Origin: Ryuthela nishihirai
Taxonomy: Eukaryota > Arthropoda > Arachnida > Araneae > Heptathelidae
Assembly: GCA_038380435.1 (NCBI GenBank)
Contig: JAWZYU010000011.1
Coordinates: 77,993,501-78,057,500, forward strand
Length of the DNA: 64,000 nucleotides
Direction of reading: 5' to 3'
Below the pieces are notes generated by a model that saw only the letters and a program-made list of their open reading frames with translations, had not been told where the DNA came from and searched no databases. Positions 1-11,186 of this stretch are shown here, one piece after another. Position numbers and translations under genes: made by a program. Positions within the stretch are counted from its first letter, which is position 1. Each line of letters begins with the position of its first letter.

Positions 1-2
1 CG

Positions 3-2933
3 GAGTTGACGGACTGTATCGTCCATGCAGCTGCCTCTACTATTCCTCAGACCTCGACTCGGTTTCCACGGTTCCCAAAACCGTGGTGGAATCCCTACTG
101 CACCGCAGCTCGTAAGGCTCAGAACAAGGCTTGGGGGGTGTTTCGGAGATATCCGACGTCCCCCAACCTCGAGGCATTCAAACGCGCCAGGGCGAAAGCC
201 CGTTTCGTCCGGCGCCAGAGCCAGAAGGAATCTTGGATGAAATATACATCTTCCATCACCCGCACGACCAGTTCTAAGGTCGTGTGGGATAAGGTCCGGA
301 AGATGGGTGGGAAGTACACGTCCCACTCATTATCGATCCTGGAGCACAATGGACAGGCAATTGCTGCGCCTCGAGCAATTGCCGACATACTGGGGGAGTC
401 ATTCTCCACCATCTCTTCTCTGTCCTCCTACTCCCCCGAGTTTCTGGCCCAGAAGAGCAGGGCCGAACGCTCTCCGCTGTCCTTCCATTCGAATGGCCTG
501 GAGTCTTACAACAGGCCATTCACAGCGGAGGAGCTTCGCCTTGCTCTGCACACTTCTCGTGCATCTGCTGTGGGGCCAGACAATGTCCATTATGCCATGC
601 TCCAACATCTCTCACCATCGAGTAAGGATCGACTGCTCCGACTCTTCAACCGTATTTTCATCGAGGAGCAGTTTCCGGACTCCTGGCGGGAGGCCATCGT
701 CTTGGCCTTCCCTAAGCCAGGAAAAGATCCCAAGATTCCTTCGAATTATCGTCCAATTGCGTTGACGAGCTGCGTCTGCAAGGTGTTGGAAAGGATGGTA
801 AATACCAGGCTGGCCTGGTATTTGGAACATCACGGCCTTCTTTCCAACACCCAGTGTGGCTTTCGCAGGCACCGGTCTACTTTAGACCACCTGATCCGCC
901 TCGAATCGGCGATCAGGAATTCTTTTTTACGTCGAGAGCACCTGGTGTCAGTTTTCTTCGACATCGAAAAAGCGTACGACACGGCATGGAGATTCGGCAT
1001 TCTTCGTGACCTTCACAGCTTCGGCTTGCGAGGTCACATGCCGATCTTCATTGCAAACTTTTTATCTTCTCGTATTTTTCGAGTTCGTGTCGGCAACACT
1101 CTATCGTGGCCTTTCCCCCAAGAACAGGGGGTGCCACAAGGCTGCGTCCTGAGTGTTACGCTTTTCGCTGTTAAGATAAATTCCATTACACGGCAACTTC
1201 CTCCGACTGTAGGCAATGCCCTTTATGTTGATGACTTTAGCATCTTTTGCTCATCGTCCAGCATGAGGGTCATTGAACGACAACTGCAAACTGCCCTGAA
1301 CAATCTCTCGGTTTGGGCGACGGCCAATGGGTTCCGGTTCTCCCCACAGAAGACCGCTTGTGTGCACTTTTGCCGCAAGCGTAATCTTCATCTGGACCCC
1401 GAGCTGCGGCTTGGGGGTAACATCATTCCAGTTGTGGCGGAGACCAAGTTTCTCGGTCTCATCTTCGACCGGAAATTGACCTTTTTACCACATATTCGAC
1501 ATCTCAGGTCCAAGTGCACGCGGGCATTGAACATCATCAAGGTCCTCTCCTCCCTCTCTTGGGGGGCGGACCGATGTTCTTTGCTCCGCCTTTACCGTGC
1601 ACTTGTCCGGTCGAAACTGGACTACGGATCCCAGGTGTATGACTCCGCCCGGGATTCGGTGGTGAAGGTGCTGGACCCCCTCCATCATCAGGCCCTCCGT
1701 GTGTGCACGGGGGCCTTCCGCACTTCACCGGTCCAGAGTCTCTACGTTGAGACCGATGAACCATCTTTATCTATTCGCCGTCAGCAGTTGTCCCTGCAGT
1801 ATGCTTCAAAATTGCGATCCCTGCCAGGCCATCCCACTTGGGACTGCGTTTTCAGTCCCAGGTGGGAAATGTTATACCAGAATCGGCCGACTGCCATTCG
1901 TCCTTTCGGTTTGCGTGTCCGAGGTTACCTGCGAGACATCAACACCAGTCTCGATAGCATCGCACAGTCGACAGCTGAGCCACTTCCACCTTGGCTCGCT
2001 GTTTCCCCTTCCTGCGATTTTTCCCTGTGCAGGACGGGGAAGGCCTTTACACCCGACTGTGTGTACCGGCAACTCTTTGCCAGCCATCGTGCTGTGCACC
2101 CGGACTTCTTGCCTGTCTTCACAGATGGCTCGAAGTCCGGCACTTCAGTGGGATCAGCCATGGTCTGCTGTGATGTAATCATTGCAGACCAGATCCCACA
2201 GCAGTGTTCCATCTTCACTGCTGAGTTGCATGCTATCAGCATTGCCTTGGACCATATAGCAGCTAAGCATCATCGTCGGTGTGTGCTTTACACCGACTCG
2301 CTTAGCTCGCTACAGGCTTTGATCTCAGTGAGGCATCGGCCTCACCCTGTTCTCTCCAAGATCCGCCAGCAGCTCCATCATCTGGCAGCCACCACCACGA
2401 TTCTCTTCTGTTGGGTGCCCGGTCATGTCGGGATCAGGGGCAATGACTTGGCAGATGCTGCTGCCAAGTCCGCCACGCCCCTGTCCGACTCTCTGTTGCC
2501 GGTTCCATATGTGGATTTCCGGCAGCGTTTCACCATCGAGCTCCGGGCACAGTGGCAGAGATCTTGGTCTGAACAGGTTGCTAACAAGCTCTTCGAGATC
2601 AAGCCCATTGTCAAACCGTGGCAGTCTTGTTTTCGCAGGAATCGTAAGGAGGAAGTTGTCCTTGCTCGGCTCCGCTTAGGTCACTCGTTTTTAACTCACT
2701 CTTTTCTACTTAAGGCGGACGCAGTACCTAAGTGTGAGTTTTGTGACACCATTTTAACAGTTAAACATATTTTAATTTCTTGTCCAGCTTTTAACCTTGA
2801 ACGACGTTTGTTGTTTACCTTTCACAATTTTACGTCCGAGCCCCTTACACTCGGACATCTTTTATCCGATGATTCACTTTTAACTACTGTTTTCGAATTT
2901 TTACGCTTTACCGGATATTATACACGTTTATGA
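3..2933 (+). CDS. LINE ORF2 polyprotein, 3' part: reverse transcriptase and RNase H
   Basis: This frame is open from the window edge to a TGA at 2931-2933 (about 976 codons), with no internal stop. The TTG at position 6 is not a start: copy 2 reads through the same point. Counting that TTG as residue 1, the RT domain spans roughly 170-440. It shows FPKPGKDPKIPSNYRPIAL, QCGFRRHRSTLDHLIRLES, FFDIEKAYDTAW, QGVPQGCVLS and the catalytic YVDD at 407-410. RNase H spans about 700-825 with all four acidic residues: D707 (FTDGSK), E740 (TAELHA), D764 (YTDSLSS) and D817 (GNDLADAAAK). Near the C terminus a C-X2-C-X8-H-X4-C-like motif (CEFCD...KHILISC) resembles those of other I-group elements. ORF2 copies LINE RNA into DNA at a nicked target site. 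The visible part looks functional; the endonuclease is not in view. Confidence 0.93.
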   Translation, partial: ELTDCIVHAAASTIPQTSTRFPRFPKPWWNPYCTAARKAQNKAWGVFRRYPTSPNLEAFKRARAKARFVRRQSQKESWMKYTSSITRTTSSKVVWDKVRKMGGKYTSHSLSILEHNGQAIAAPRAIADILGESFSTISSLSSYSPEFLAQKSRAERSPLSFHSNGLESYNRPFTAEELRLALHTSRASAVGPDNVHYAMLQHLSPSSKDRLLRLFNRIFIEEQFPDSWREAIVLAFPKPGKDPKIPSNYRPIALTSCVCKVLERMVNTRLAWYLEHHGLLSNTQCGFRRHRSTLDHLIRLESAIRNSFLRREHLVSVFFDIEKAYDTAWRFGILRDLHSFGLRGHMPIFIANFLSSRIFRVRVGNTLSWPFPQEQGVPQGCVLSVTLFAVKINSITRQLPPTVGNALYVDDFSIFCSSSSMRVIERQLQTALNNLSVWATANGFRFSPQKTACVHFCRKRNLHLDPELRLGGNIIPVVAETKFLGLIFDRKLTFLPHIRHLRSKCTRALNIIKVLSSLSWGADRCSLLRLYRALVRSKLDYGSQVYDSARDSVVKVLDPLHHQALRVCTGAFRTSPVQSLYVETDEPSLSIRRQQLSLQYASKLRSLPGHPTWDCVFSPRWEMLYQNRPTAIRPFGLRVRGYLRDINTSLDSIAQSTAEPLPPWLAVSPSCDFSLCRTGKAFTPDCVYRQLFASHRAVHPDFLPVFTDGSKSGTSVGSAMVCCDVIIADQIPQQCSIFTAELHAISIALDHIAAKHHRRCVLYTDSLSSLQALISVRHRPHPVLSKIRQQLHHLAATTTILFCWVPGHVGIRGNDLADAAAKSATPLSDSLLPVPYVDFRQRFTIELRAQWQRSWSEQVANKLFEIKPIVKPWQSCFRRNRKEEVVLARLRLGHSFLTHSFLLKADAVPKCEFCDTILTVKHILISCPAFNLERRLLFTFHNFTSEPLTLGHLLSDDSLLTTVFEFLRFTGYYTRL

Positions 2934-3214
2934 ATTTTCTCTTTTTAGTGGATTTTTACCTGTTTTTTTACATGGGTCCTATACACCCCTTGTTATTGTT
3001 GACTTTTTACGTTTTACTGGATATTTTATGCGTTTATTAACCTTTTTACTTTGTTACTTTGATTTTACGCTTGTTTCTGTTTTTTACTGGGTCCTATACA
3101 CCCATTTTATTGTCGATTTTACACGTGCTTTTACTTATCTTTCTTGTTATGATTCTGTGTGTTTTTAACTTTGGTTGTGGGTTCAAATGACTTTTATCAA
3201 TTTATATCCTTTTG
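2934..3214 (+). other. LINE 3' UTR with an imperfect tandem duplication
   Basis: T-rich 3' untranslated region. A unit of about 105-115 bp is imperfectly repeated. The end of ORF2 (TTACGCTTTACCGGATATTA, near 2901) recurs as TTACGTTTTACTGGATATTT near 3006, and GGGTCCTATACACCC occurs near 2974 and again near 3089. The first unit includes the ORF2 stop codon, so the duplication arose partly from coding sequence. Confidence 0.75.
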
Positions 3215-3274
3215 TTTGGCGCAATATAGCCCTGTTGCTCTTGCGCCAAAAAACCCCAAACAACCAACCAACCC
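3215..3274 (+). promoter_or_regulatory. LINE 3'-terminal stem-loop and A/C-rich tail
   Basis: TTTGGCGCAA (3215-3224) pairs perfectly with TTGCGCCAAA (3241-3250) around a 16-nt loop. A tail of AAAACCCC and AACC repeats follows. Terminal stem-loops are known recognition sites for the reverse transcriptase in several LINE groups; this role is inferred here from position. Confidence 0.7.
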
Positions 3275-3665
3275 CTTTGGACAGTAAGTTTCGACACATC
3301 TGCAAAGGCAGCAACTTCTTGTACATTAATGCCCTTTGGCTTGACCAAACACAATAACACCTTTTTGCCACTCATTCACATCTTTGGTACAACCCATGTT
3401 TCACAGAGCAAGTAACACACACGTGGCACACAACCACTTCTTGTTACTGTATAACCCCCCCCCCCCCTAGCATGGTACAGCTGTTTTTGTAGGATGTGTT
3501 TATTACTGGTGCACCCTCTGTTGCTGTCAAATGGACATAACCCTGTTAAGGCGGGAGATGACTAATTTTTTTGTCTGGTGAGCTTATTTGTAATCATTTT
3601 ATCCTTGTAACATAAGGTATATATTCACTAAATATGGCTTTGATATCTCTTGTCTTTCCTGGTGT
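3275..3665. other. Flanking DNA between two LINEs, with a C13 tract
   Basis: No gene or repeat family recognised. A run of 13 C lies at 3455-3467. Short ORFs here have no recognisable content. Confidence 0.5.
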
Positions 3666-3997
3666 TGCACTTTTAATGGCCAGCAGTGTATTTCACACAA
3701 CACATCACTGGTATATGTTAAACAGCTCCCAAGATAATTAAACTGAGATATTTGCTCTAGGGCACAACAATTCAAAGCAACTACAGCACCATATGCCTGA
3801 CCAATTTTCATCACTTTAGTTTTTTCTCAGTTTATCACCAAAGCTACTCTATTACCAGTCTCATCACCAGCTGTAATGAAAGAATTCATCTCATCAACAT
3901 TATTAGCCAACAGGGCCAAATCACCTGCATAATCTAAATCAGAAATTTTGAAATCTCTAGACCATTTAAGGCCAAAATCTTTCACTTGCAAAGAATT

Positions 3998-6049
3998 TCA
4001 CATAACATAATAAATAACCAAACAAATCAGAAAAGGAGACAAAATGCACCCTTCTCTAACTCCACTAGCAATGCTAAACCAATTGCTGCAAAACGTACCA
4101 ACTCTCACATATGACTCAGTGTTATTATAGAGAGCTTTCATTACATTAACTAACTTATCAGGTATTCCATATGATCTCACAATCAACCACAAATTATATC
4201 TATCAACAGAATCAAAATCCTTTTTGAAATCTATAAATCTATAAATCTATTTAGCTAAATCTAAAACCACAGGTTTCTGAAACTCTAAACATTTCTCAAG
4301 AATCTGCCTTAAGTGAAAATATTTGATCAATACATCCCCTACCACTTCTGAATCCACTGTTCATCAGTCCAACATTCCACATTCCATCAACCACATTCCC
4401 ATGAACCACATTCTTAATTCTAATAAGTATAATCATGCAAAGAACTTTACCTGGAACAGAAAGTAAACTAATTCCCATATAATTATCACAAGAACTGCAA
4501 TGGCCTTTTTTAAAAATTGGGACAATAATAGCTCTAGTAAAATCCTTAAGAACAACACCTTTATCATTAAAAATATTCAGAATATCAGTCAGCCACATGA
4601 CAACTCAGATGTTCCCAGCTCTAAGCATTTCGGTGGTGATTTCATCCACCCCTGGGGATTTTTGCAGTTTTAATTTAGAGATAGCCAAAGCGACTTCGGA
4701 ATGTGATGTAGGACCATCGTTAAAGCCAGTAATGCATCTATCCTCATTACAGACAATGGCAGTAGAAATAACCACATTGTTTAGAACTTCTCTGAAGTGC
4801 TCAGCCTACCTAACCATCATAGAATCCTCACCTTCAACAATTCTACCATTTTTGTTCTTCGATCCCCATGTACCTGTCTGTTTCTTCCCACACATCAGAT
4901 TAACTATGGTACTACTCCATGCTCTCTAGCTGCTTCCTTTGCTTTGTCAGCTAAGCTATTAAGCCAAAGATTCTTATCAGCTGTTAACTGAAACTTTACA
5001 TATTTATTAAGTTCTTCATAATGCTGTCTGTTAGGATTAGTAGGGTGTTGATTTATATTATTCCTACAATTCCTTGTTTCAAAAATAAGCACCATAGCCT
5101 TGTCATTCAAATAACTTTACCTTCTCTGTTCCTTTTTACCCAAAAGAGTACTGTTAGTTTCAAGAAAAGCCTGTTTAAACTGATCCCATTTCTTCCTCAG
5201 TTTGAGCAGTAACCAAACCACAATTGTCATAATGACTGAGTAGCCTATCATGGTATGTTTTGTCTATATCTGGATCTTTCAGGCAGTGTTATAGTTATTT
5301 TTTTTAACCTTAGCACAACATTTCTTAAGCTTCAGCTGCAAAACACTTTTGACAAAGTAATGCTCAGACCCAATTTCGGCTCCTCTGTATGAACTGGTAT
5401 TCCTAACTGAACTAGCCCATTTGCTGTTAATTAAAAAAAAACTAAGATATTCCTGTGCAACCCATCAGGTGAAACCCAAGTATATTTATAAATGACCTGG
5501 TGTTTGTAGTATGTGTTAGTTATTTGCAAATAATTAAGTTTACTTGCCTGTAGAAGACATTCTCCATTTACATTGGAACAACCAATGCCAAAGGGACCTA
5601 AAATTCTTGCTAAAGGTTAGAGTCAGTACAAACTTTAGCATTGAAGTCACCTAGGACAAGAGAAATATCTCCATTCTTCAGAGAATTCTAAATATCCTGA
5701 AGCTGACTGTGAAATTTAGCCTTTTCGTTCTCATCAGAGTCCTCTGTGGGAGCATAATAACAGATAACATTCAAGTCTTTAATTTTTGTTTAAAATTTTG
5801 CTGTAAGAATCTTTCATTAATGCCGTCATGTCCTAGAAGAGCATCACTTGCGTATCTGCTGAGAAGCAAACCTACACCTTGGAGATGCATTTCATCCTCC
5901 CTCCCTGAAATGAGAAATTTAATGTTATTTTTAAGTATTTCACATTTACCTGTCCACCTGGTCTCTTCCAATCCAAGAATATCAAGGTTATAAAGCTGGA
6001 ATTCCTGCGTGAGGACATCAAGAGAATAATCTCTATAAAATATCATCAC
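3998..6049 (-). pseudogene. RTE copy A endonuclease-reverse transcriptase remnant
   Basis: Broken reading frames with endonuclease and RT similarity to the better copies in this window. GISLLSVPGKVL, GFRSGRGCIDQIFSL, VKALYNN-type and GVREGCILSPF motifs are seen in different frames. The region near 3930 that should encode the YADD catalytic loop is eroded. It is not expected to be functional. An EN fragment (5771-6049) keeps the LDILGLEETRW motif. Confidence 0.8.
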
Positions 6050-6063
6050 GTTTCATGTACCAG

Positions 6064-6439
6064 TGGGGCGGGGGTGGCTCAGTCGGTAGCGCGCCAGGCT
6101 CGTAATCTGTAGTTCCCAGGTTCGAGTCCCAGCTGGGTCAGCATTGAGATTTATCTCTGCAAAATTCTCCGCCCTGCCCACGGTCAGTAGGGGACACCGA
6201 TGGGTTTGGAAAGACCGCTGTCTGTCGGATGGGACGTTAAGCCATGGTCCCGTGTGCGGGAGAGCCATACCCTGTGCACGTTAAAGAACACGCTGGATGG
6301 CCTTGACGGGAGGCTACCATCTGTCTCCCAACACCTATTCCAGTGGGTCCCCTCTCCCAACCTTCTCTGAGCCTTCGAGGTCTATGTGACCCGGCCATTT
6401 AGCCCATTGTGTGCAAAAAAGTGCCGCTCAGAGGTAAAA
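6064..6439 (+). mobile_element. SINE A, full length, inside RTE copy A
   Basis: The tRNA-like head has an A-box-like TGGCTCAGTCGG and a B box GGTTCGAGTCC, the RNA polymerase III internal promoter layout. A long body (ACGTTAAAGAACACGCTGGA) and the 3' end AGAGGTAAAA follow. It is flanked by a 10-bp target duplication CATGTACCAG (6054-6063 and 6440-6449). It is therefore a real insertion, and younger than RTE copy A. Confidence 0.93.
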
Positions 6440-7206
6440 CATGTACCAGCAGAGAGAAAATGATTAGTAGGATTTTTAAAGAAACTAGGTTTATTGAGAG
6501 AGGTAGGTCAACAATATCAAACAGCCCCCTGATCGCAGGCATGGGGCAGAGGCCTGTCCCTCCTCCACTAAAGGCTGAAGTCACCCACGCTGGTATGAAC
6601 TTCAGGCACCACCTTTTCAAGTGGACCTTTTCAAGAGCCATATGGCCTGCCTGAGACACATTATTCCAGTTTAGGATTGATGATGCCCAACTAGCTAAGT
6701 GAGGGTTCAGGTACCTGCAATTGCCTCTGTTCAGCATTATCCACCAGCTGATATTAGGTATTCCTTGCCTCTCTTCACTTAGGGCTGGCAACCCAGAAGC
6801 AAACAGAAAACACAGTGGCAGATTCTCCCTCAAAAGAGGCCCACCAGTGCAGCAAGTCCAGGATCCATAATCAAGCTGAAATCCATAAAAAAAGTCTAGT
6901 GTAGTAAGTATAAATGGTCTGCACCAGGACCCTGTAAAGTTGACCACTCCTCAACAGAATTGAAAGAAAAAAAAACAAGAAAAAAGTGTCCATAGATGAC
7001 CAGATTAGTAGGCCATATTCAACTGGCAACCCTTCCCTTCCATTCCCTTCCAAAAGAGAATATCTCTTTTGAAAGGTACTAACAGCCTACACCATGAGAA
7101 GGCGGGGTCAGACATTCTGTGCTAGACCTGGCCAGTTCTATGCATCATCACTGGGAATTGGTACACAGCTCTCCTTCCAGTTTATGCCTAGCTACCATTT
7201 ACAGAC

Positions 7207-7829
7207 CGAGCAAATAAAAGCTCATTTAAATATATCCAAAACTGACAAACTTCTCAGCTGACATCGTTCTCTCTCCATTATCATTACTAATGTCATCACT
7301 ACCTTCCTACTAACTCTGTGACCTAACGTCAGTATTCATGTGGCGTGCATTGCACACTGGGAAAAAACATTTGCATAATCTTACTATCACGCACTAGCTA
7401 TGATGCAAGAGGGAGCATGTCCTTAATGGTCACTTTAGCAGCTGTCAATCAAAAGTTGGAGTTGCTCAATCCTTTAGCAGATCAGAATGAGAAAATATGA
7501 TGGCCAACTAAAAATAATATCCAAAATGATAAATATAGCATAAATGAAGCAAAACTGGTTAAAGAAAAGTAAAAGTGAATGGGTGGACCATCACAATGTT
7601 TTTTCAATGGGATGCTAACTTTGAAGCTCTATAACTTTAAAAAAAAGTGTTTTATGAGGAAATGTGACTAAAAGTAAATTAAAGATTTCAACCAATTCTA
7701 TCTAAATATCAATTTTCAGTAATATTCAACAATATTGTTTCAGTATTTAGAGTTATGGAAATTTGAACATTTAACAAATAGCAATGATAGACAAAATAAT
7801 ATTTTTTGAAGTTAATTTTTCAGTTATTG
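7207..7829. other. AT-rich DNA, nothing recognised
   Basis: No ORF of note, no RNA gene and no repeat family matching elsewhere in the window. Confidence 0.5.
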
Positions 7830-7960
7830 TTTGGTTGTTTTACTTCTCCATGGCACTTTTTGTGCTTTCATTGGTTTAAATGGTCAGGTCGCAAGGAGAC
7901 CAAAAGTTCAGAGAAGGTTGGGGAAGGGGATCCACTGGACAACTTTTAAGGGACAGATGG
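7830..7960 (-). repeat. SINE A 3' fragment, old
   Basis: Diverged match to the 3' third of SINE A in reverse orientation. TTGGTTGTTTTACTTCTCC, GGCACTTTTTGTGC, AGAGAAGGTTGGGGAAGGGG and GGGACAGATGG match the reverse complement of the family in the same order. The head is absent. Confidence 0.8.
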
Positions 7961-9948
7961 AATTTGAATATTGAAAAAGTATAATCTACTGTATAGGTAG
8001 GTGAATGCTTTTTACTGTTAGTGATCTAAATAAGTTATTTGATCTTCAGTTTTAGCAAAAATTACTAGTATTCTTGGGCATATGGGTGTTTTAAAGTAGT
8101 GTTTCAAAAGAAAGTAAGTAGCTCTGAAAGTAGGTCTCTCTCCCATTCTGTTAGACATATTGCAGAATCAGTGCTTAACTCTTTGGCGTACATTATATCT
8201 CTCAGACTTATGAGGAAATGCAGCCCATTTGTGCATAAATGTCTCAGATAGCCTTCTCTCTGTTAATAGATGGCTTGAATACCATTCTGCAAATAATAGA
8301 TAAGTGATTTCAGAGTGCTTGCAGGGATTGTTTTTATGAATCAGTTTCAATTATCGATGTATTTATGTTATAAAAATTGGAAAAATTCAAAATATTGTCA
8401 GCAAGACTACAATGGATCCATTTTACGTGATTTTATCCTTCTCCCTCACCCTCCAAAAAATTACTTTCCAAGATTATGTGCTACACAAGAAAAAAATGAT
8501 TGCTTGGTACGAATGTGCTGTTTTCTTCCTCTGTTTCAAATATTGCATGGTGTTTGACCAAAATATTTTTAAATATAAGAAACCTTTCATCATTTCAACA
8601 TATTGCAAGTAAGAATTCAATGGTTTTTTTTATGATTTTTTTTATTCAACAATTTAGCTGTGATTGAATAAAATTAGATATTATTAAAACTGGTGAAAGT
8701 GCATATTTATTCATATTTGGTGGCATTAGATATTACAAAAAAAGAAGAAATTTCAAATTATACCTAGGTGAAATTCCACTTTATAAAAAAATAATTCTGG
8801 TCATGTTTAGTATAAAAATATTCATAAGCCAATGGGTTAATTCTTTTACACCCAGTGTTTGAATAGCTTCTTCCATTTAATTGTCAATTTGTTTACATCT
8901 ATTACTAATGTTATAAGGATTTGTCAGCCGAGGTTATTTGGACATTTTTATATTTCTTTAAAAATACAATAAGTAAATATGTAAAGTCTAAAATGATTTT
9001 CACTCTTTTATTGTATAAACCTCTATGGATAATAACAGCTAGCAGCACACCAACTTCCAATAAAAAGGTAGTTGTCTTATCCCTATATGATGTGGCAATT
9101 TAGAATGACAAATCTTTTATTTGGAGAATGGTGATCCTTCTCCTTCAAATGAATATAAACAAATCACCCTTACTTCAAAAAGCAGAATTATACACAATTC
9201 CATTTTTAATACCCAGCAAGTTTGTATTATATAGATAAAAAAAAATTTGATCTTTGGTGAAATGTGTAAAAAGCATGAAACTGGTATCATACAAAAAAAT
9301 TGCACTGCAGTAGCAGAATGAATTGCAAAGTACAGAACTATAGTTGATTGGGATAATTTGATTTGGCATGCAGTAATAATCTCTTAGCACAAGACATTTG
9401 TACAAGATACAATTAAGGTATTAACATCTTTCATATGCACCTACAACCAATATGCTAGAATCACTTTCCATAAAATAAAAGTGATGTTATGCTGACTCCC
9501 CAGTGATTTCCTCATTTGGTATCATTTACTGATGATAGAATCTGACCTTTGCCCTGAAAATATTTTGATTTCACTAGATAATAATTTCAAAGACAGTATT
9601 CCTTTGAAAGATAAACTTTTAGAGGCTATCACTCATAGCCAGAGAACTTTATATAAATATTTCTTTTGCAGATATTTTGGTCCATATTCTTAGTGGTTTA
9701 TTTTAATTTGGTCTATGAAGAATATGCAAACAGGTTTTGACTCTAAAATAGACAAGTTGGTGATATCAATGAAGGTAATAATTTGAGTGATAATTAGTGC
9801 AGTATCTTCATTCAGCAAACATAGGCAAATAATTTTGTTGTGTTCTCATATGTAGTAATATGTTTTTTCCATCAAATAATTATACAGTGTTAATTAGTAG
9901 GGAACAAATAGCTTTATAATATGTGACTTTTATTATTATTTTGTCAAG
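7961..9948. other. AT-rich DNA, nothing recognised
   Basis: About 2 kb of low-complexity AT-rich sequence. The short ORFs (around 8168-8612 and 8921-9405) have no recognisable domain, splice context or repeat identity. Confidence 0.5.
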
Positions 9949-10112
9949 GATGAAAGTTAACTGCAGCAAAATGTTTACTTCACTTGAAATAAGACCTGCA
10001 GTTGAATCTAACAATAATAGTAATGAAGAAGTTCAGGAACATCATCATGTAGCAGAGCAAATACATCATCTTGATAAGCAAAAACGCTCAGTCCTAGATC
10101 AACAGGTCATAA
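9949..10112 (+). CDS. Possible internal exon of an unknown host gene
   Basis: An open segment encodes a polar, acidic, Asn/His/Gln-rich peptide (RPAVESNNNSNEEVQEHHHV). It follows a T-rich tract ending in the acceptor TTTTGTCAAG and ends at a possible donor, ATAA|GTAAGC. If it starts at 9949 and ends at 10112 it leaves one spare base, which is compatible in phase with the exon-like segment at 46915-47153. No protein family is recognised. It could equally be a chance ORF or part of an old repeat. Confidence 0.33.
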
Positions 10113-10803
10113 GTAAGCTTGTAATTTTTTTTCAAACTAAATTACTTTAGCATATTTTTATTAACTTGTTTACTGATGTATTGAAAAGAATTTCTTACTC
10201 AATCAAATGGATGTAAATGAGATTTATATGATTAAATAGCAATTAAGTGGACATTTTAATATCCAATGTGATTCACTTGACAAGACCAAAAAAGTAAAAG
10301 AATATGCATGAACTATAAACTGGATTGTATGTGTATTTGATATACAGTTAAACCAAGTCTTGGGATTTGTAATTTGAGTTCAATAAGGTCCCTCTTGAAT
10401 ACAAAACACGATCATACTAGATGGCCATATCCTCCAAATGTTTAGCACCATCTGCATAATACAAAGGTTGTTCGAATGAAGAGTGGGCAATCCCTTTTTC
10501 TGGGTAATGGGCTGCGTGATCTTTGCACCCTCACACAGTGAAATAAGTACATAGAAGGAATTCACCAGAATCACTGACAAGTATCTAACGGCTTAAATGT
10601 GATAGATGTGTGGATTCCAGATAAACCCTGTACGGAAGCATTCCAAGATGAACAATAATCAAATAAAGTCTAAAAATTTTCAATTTGACTTAATTGTTTA
10701 TTGAGTTTCTGGACTGTGTTGACACCAATTAGCTCGCATTGTTATTGTGAAACTCTGGTCCATTTAAGACAAGCAATAAAGTGTAAATACTTGGTCTTTC
10801 AAG
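10113..10803. other. AT-rich DNA, nothing recognised
   Basis: Intron-like or intergenic sequence. A minus ORF at 10380-10580 has no recognisable domain. Confidence 0.45.
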
Positions 10804-11186
10804 TGGGGCGGGGATGGCTCAGTCGGTAGCGCGCCAGGCTCGTAATCTGTAGTTCCCAGGTTCGAGTCCCAGCTGGGTCAGCGTCGAGATTTATCTCCGC
10901 AAAATTCCCCGCCCTGCCCACGGTCAGTAGGGGACACCGATGGGCTTGGAAAGGCCGCCGTCCGTCGGATGGGACGTTAAGCCGTGGCCCCGTGTGTGGG
11001 AGAGCCATACCCTGTGCACGTTAAAGAACACGCTGGATGGCCTTGACGGGAGGCTACCATCTGTCTCCCAACAGCTGTTCCAGTGGGTCCCCTCCCCCAA
11101 CCTTCTCTGAGCCTTCGGGGTCCATGTGACCTGGCCATTTAGCCCATGGTGTGCAAAAAAGTGCCGCTCAGAGGTAAAACAACCCA
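10804..11186 (+). mobile_element. SINE A, full length
   Basis: Head TGGCTCAGTCGG and GGTTCGAGTCC boxes, the full body, and the end GAGGTAAAACAACCC. It is one of the least diverged copies. I could not see a convincing target-site duplication. Confidence 0.9.

Larger units (their letters stand above)
1..3274 (+). mobile_element. I-group non-LTR retrotransposon, copy 1 (3' part)
   Basis: The left edge of the window lies inside ORF2 of a LINE. The visible part holds the end of the endonuclease-RT linker, reverse transcriptase, RNase H, a C-terminal zinc-knuckle-like motif, a 3' UTR, a terminal stem-loop and an A/C-rich (AACC)-type tail ending near 3274. A second copy of the same family, in the same orientation, starts near 58313. 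RNase H places it in the I group rather than the Jockey clade, which normally lacks it; that is family knowledge. It is more GC-rich than the surrounding DNA. The 5' end and the left target duplication are outside the window. Confidence 0.93.
3666..7206 (-). mobile_element. RTE-type retrotransposon copy A, decayed
   Basis: Read on the minus strand, this copy begins at the family's 5' end near 7206 (GGTAGC...CATAAACTGG region). It continues through the N-terminal segment (ORF 6399-6947), the endonuclease (LDILGLEETRWTGK, 5771-6049) and the RT (4296-4598 and 3998-4192), and stops near 3666. The last ~260 bp of the element (C-terminal SETW...CKQDNRKLDAF region and ATGATG tail) are missing. Frameshifts and stops are frequent, and it is more diverged than copies B, C and G. 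A SINE A insertion at 6064-6439 splits the endonuclease region. No target duplication is visible, as expected for a copy that lost one end. Confidence 0.88.

Noticed and set aside
1699..2242. Several ORFs over 100 codons within the LINE
   Set aside because: They are other-frame readings of ORF2, whose own frame has clear RT and RNase H motifs.
6064..6150. tRNA gene at the SINE A heads (also 10804, 16198, 37133, 48224 and the SINE B heads)
   Set aside because: A and B boxes are present, but no proper cloverleaf with acceptor stem pairing was evident. The same sequence continues into a repeated SINE body with target duplications.
10380..10580. 66-codon minus ORF as a gene
   Set aside because: No domain, splice context or repeat identity; length is within chance expectation for the region.
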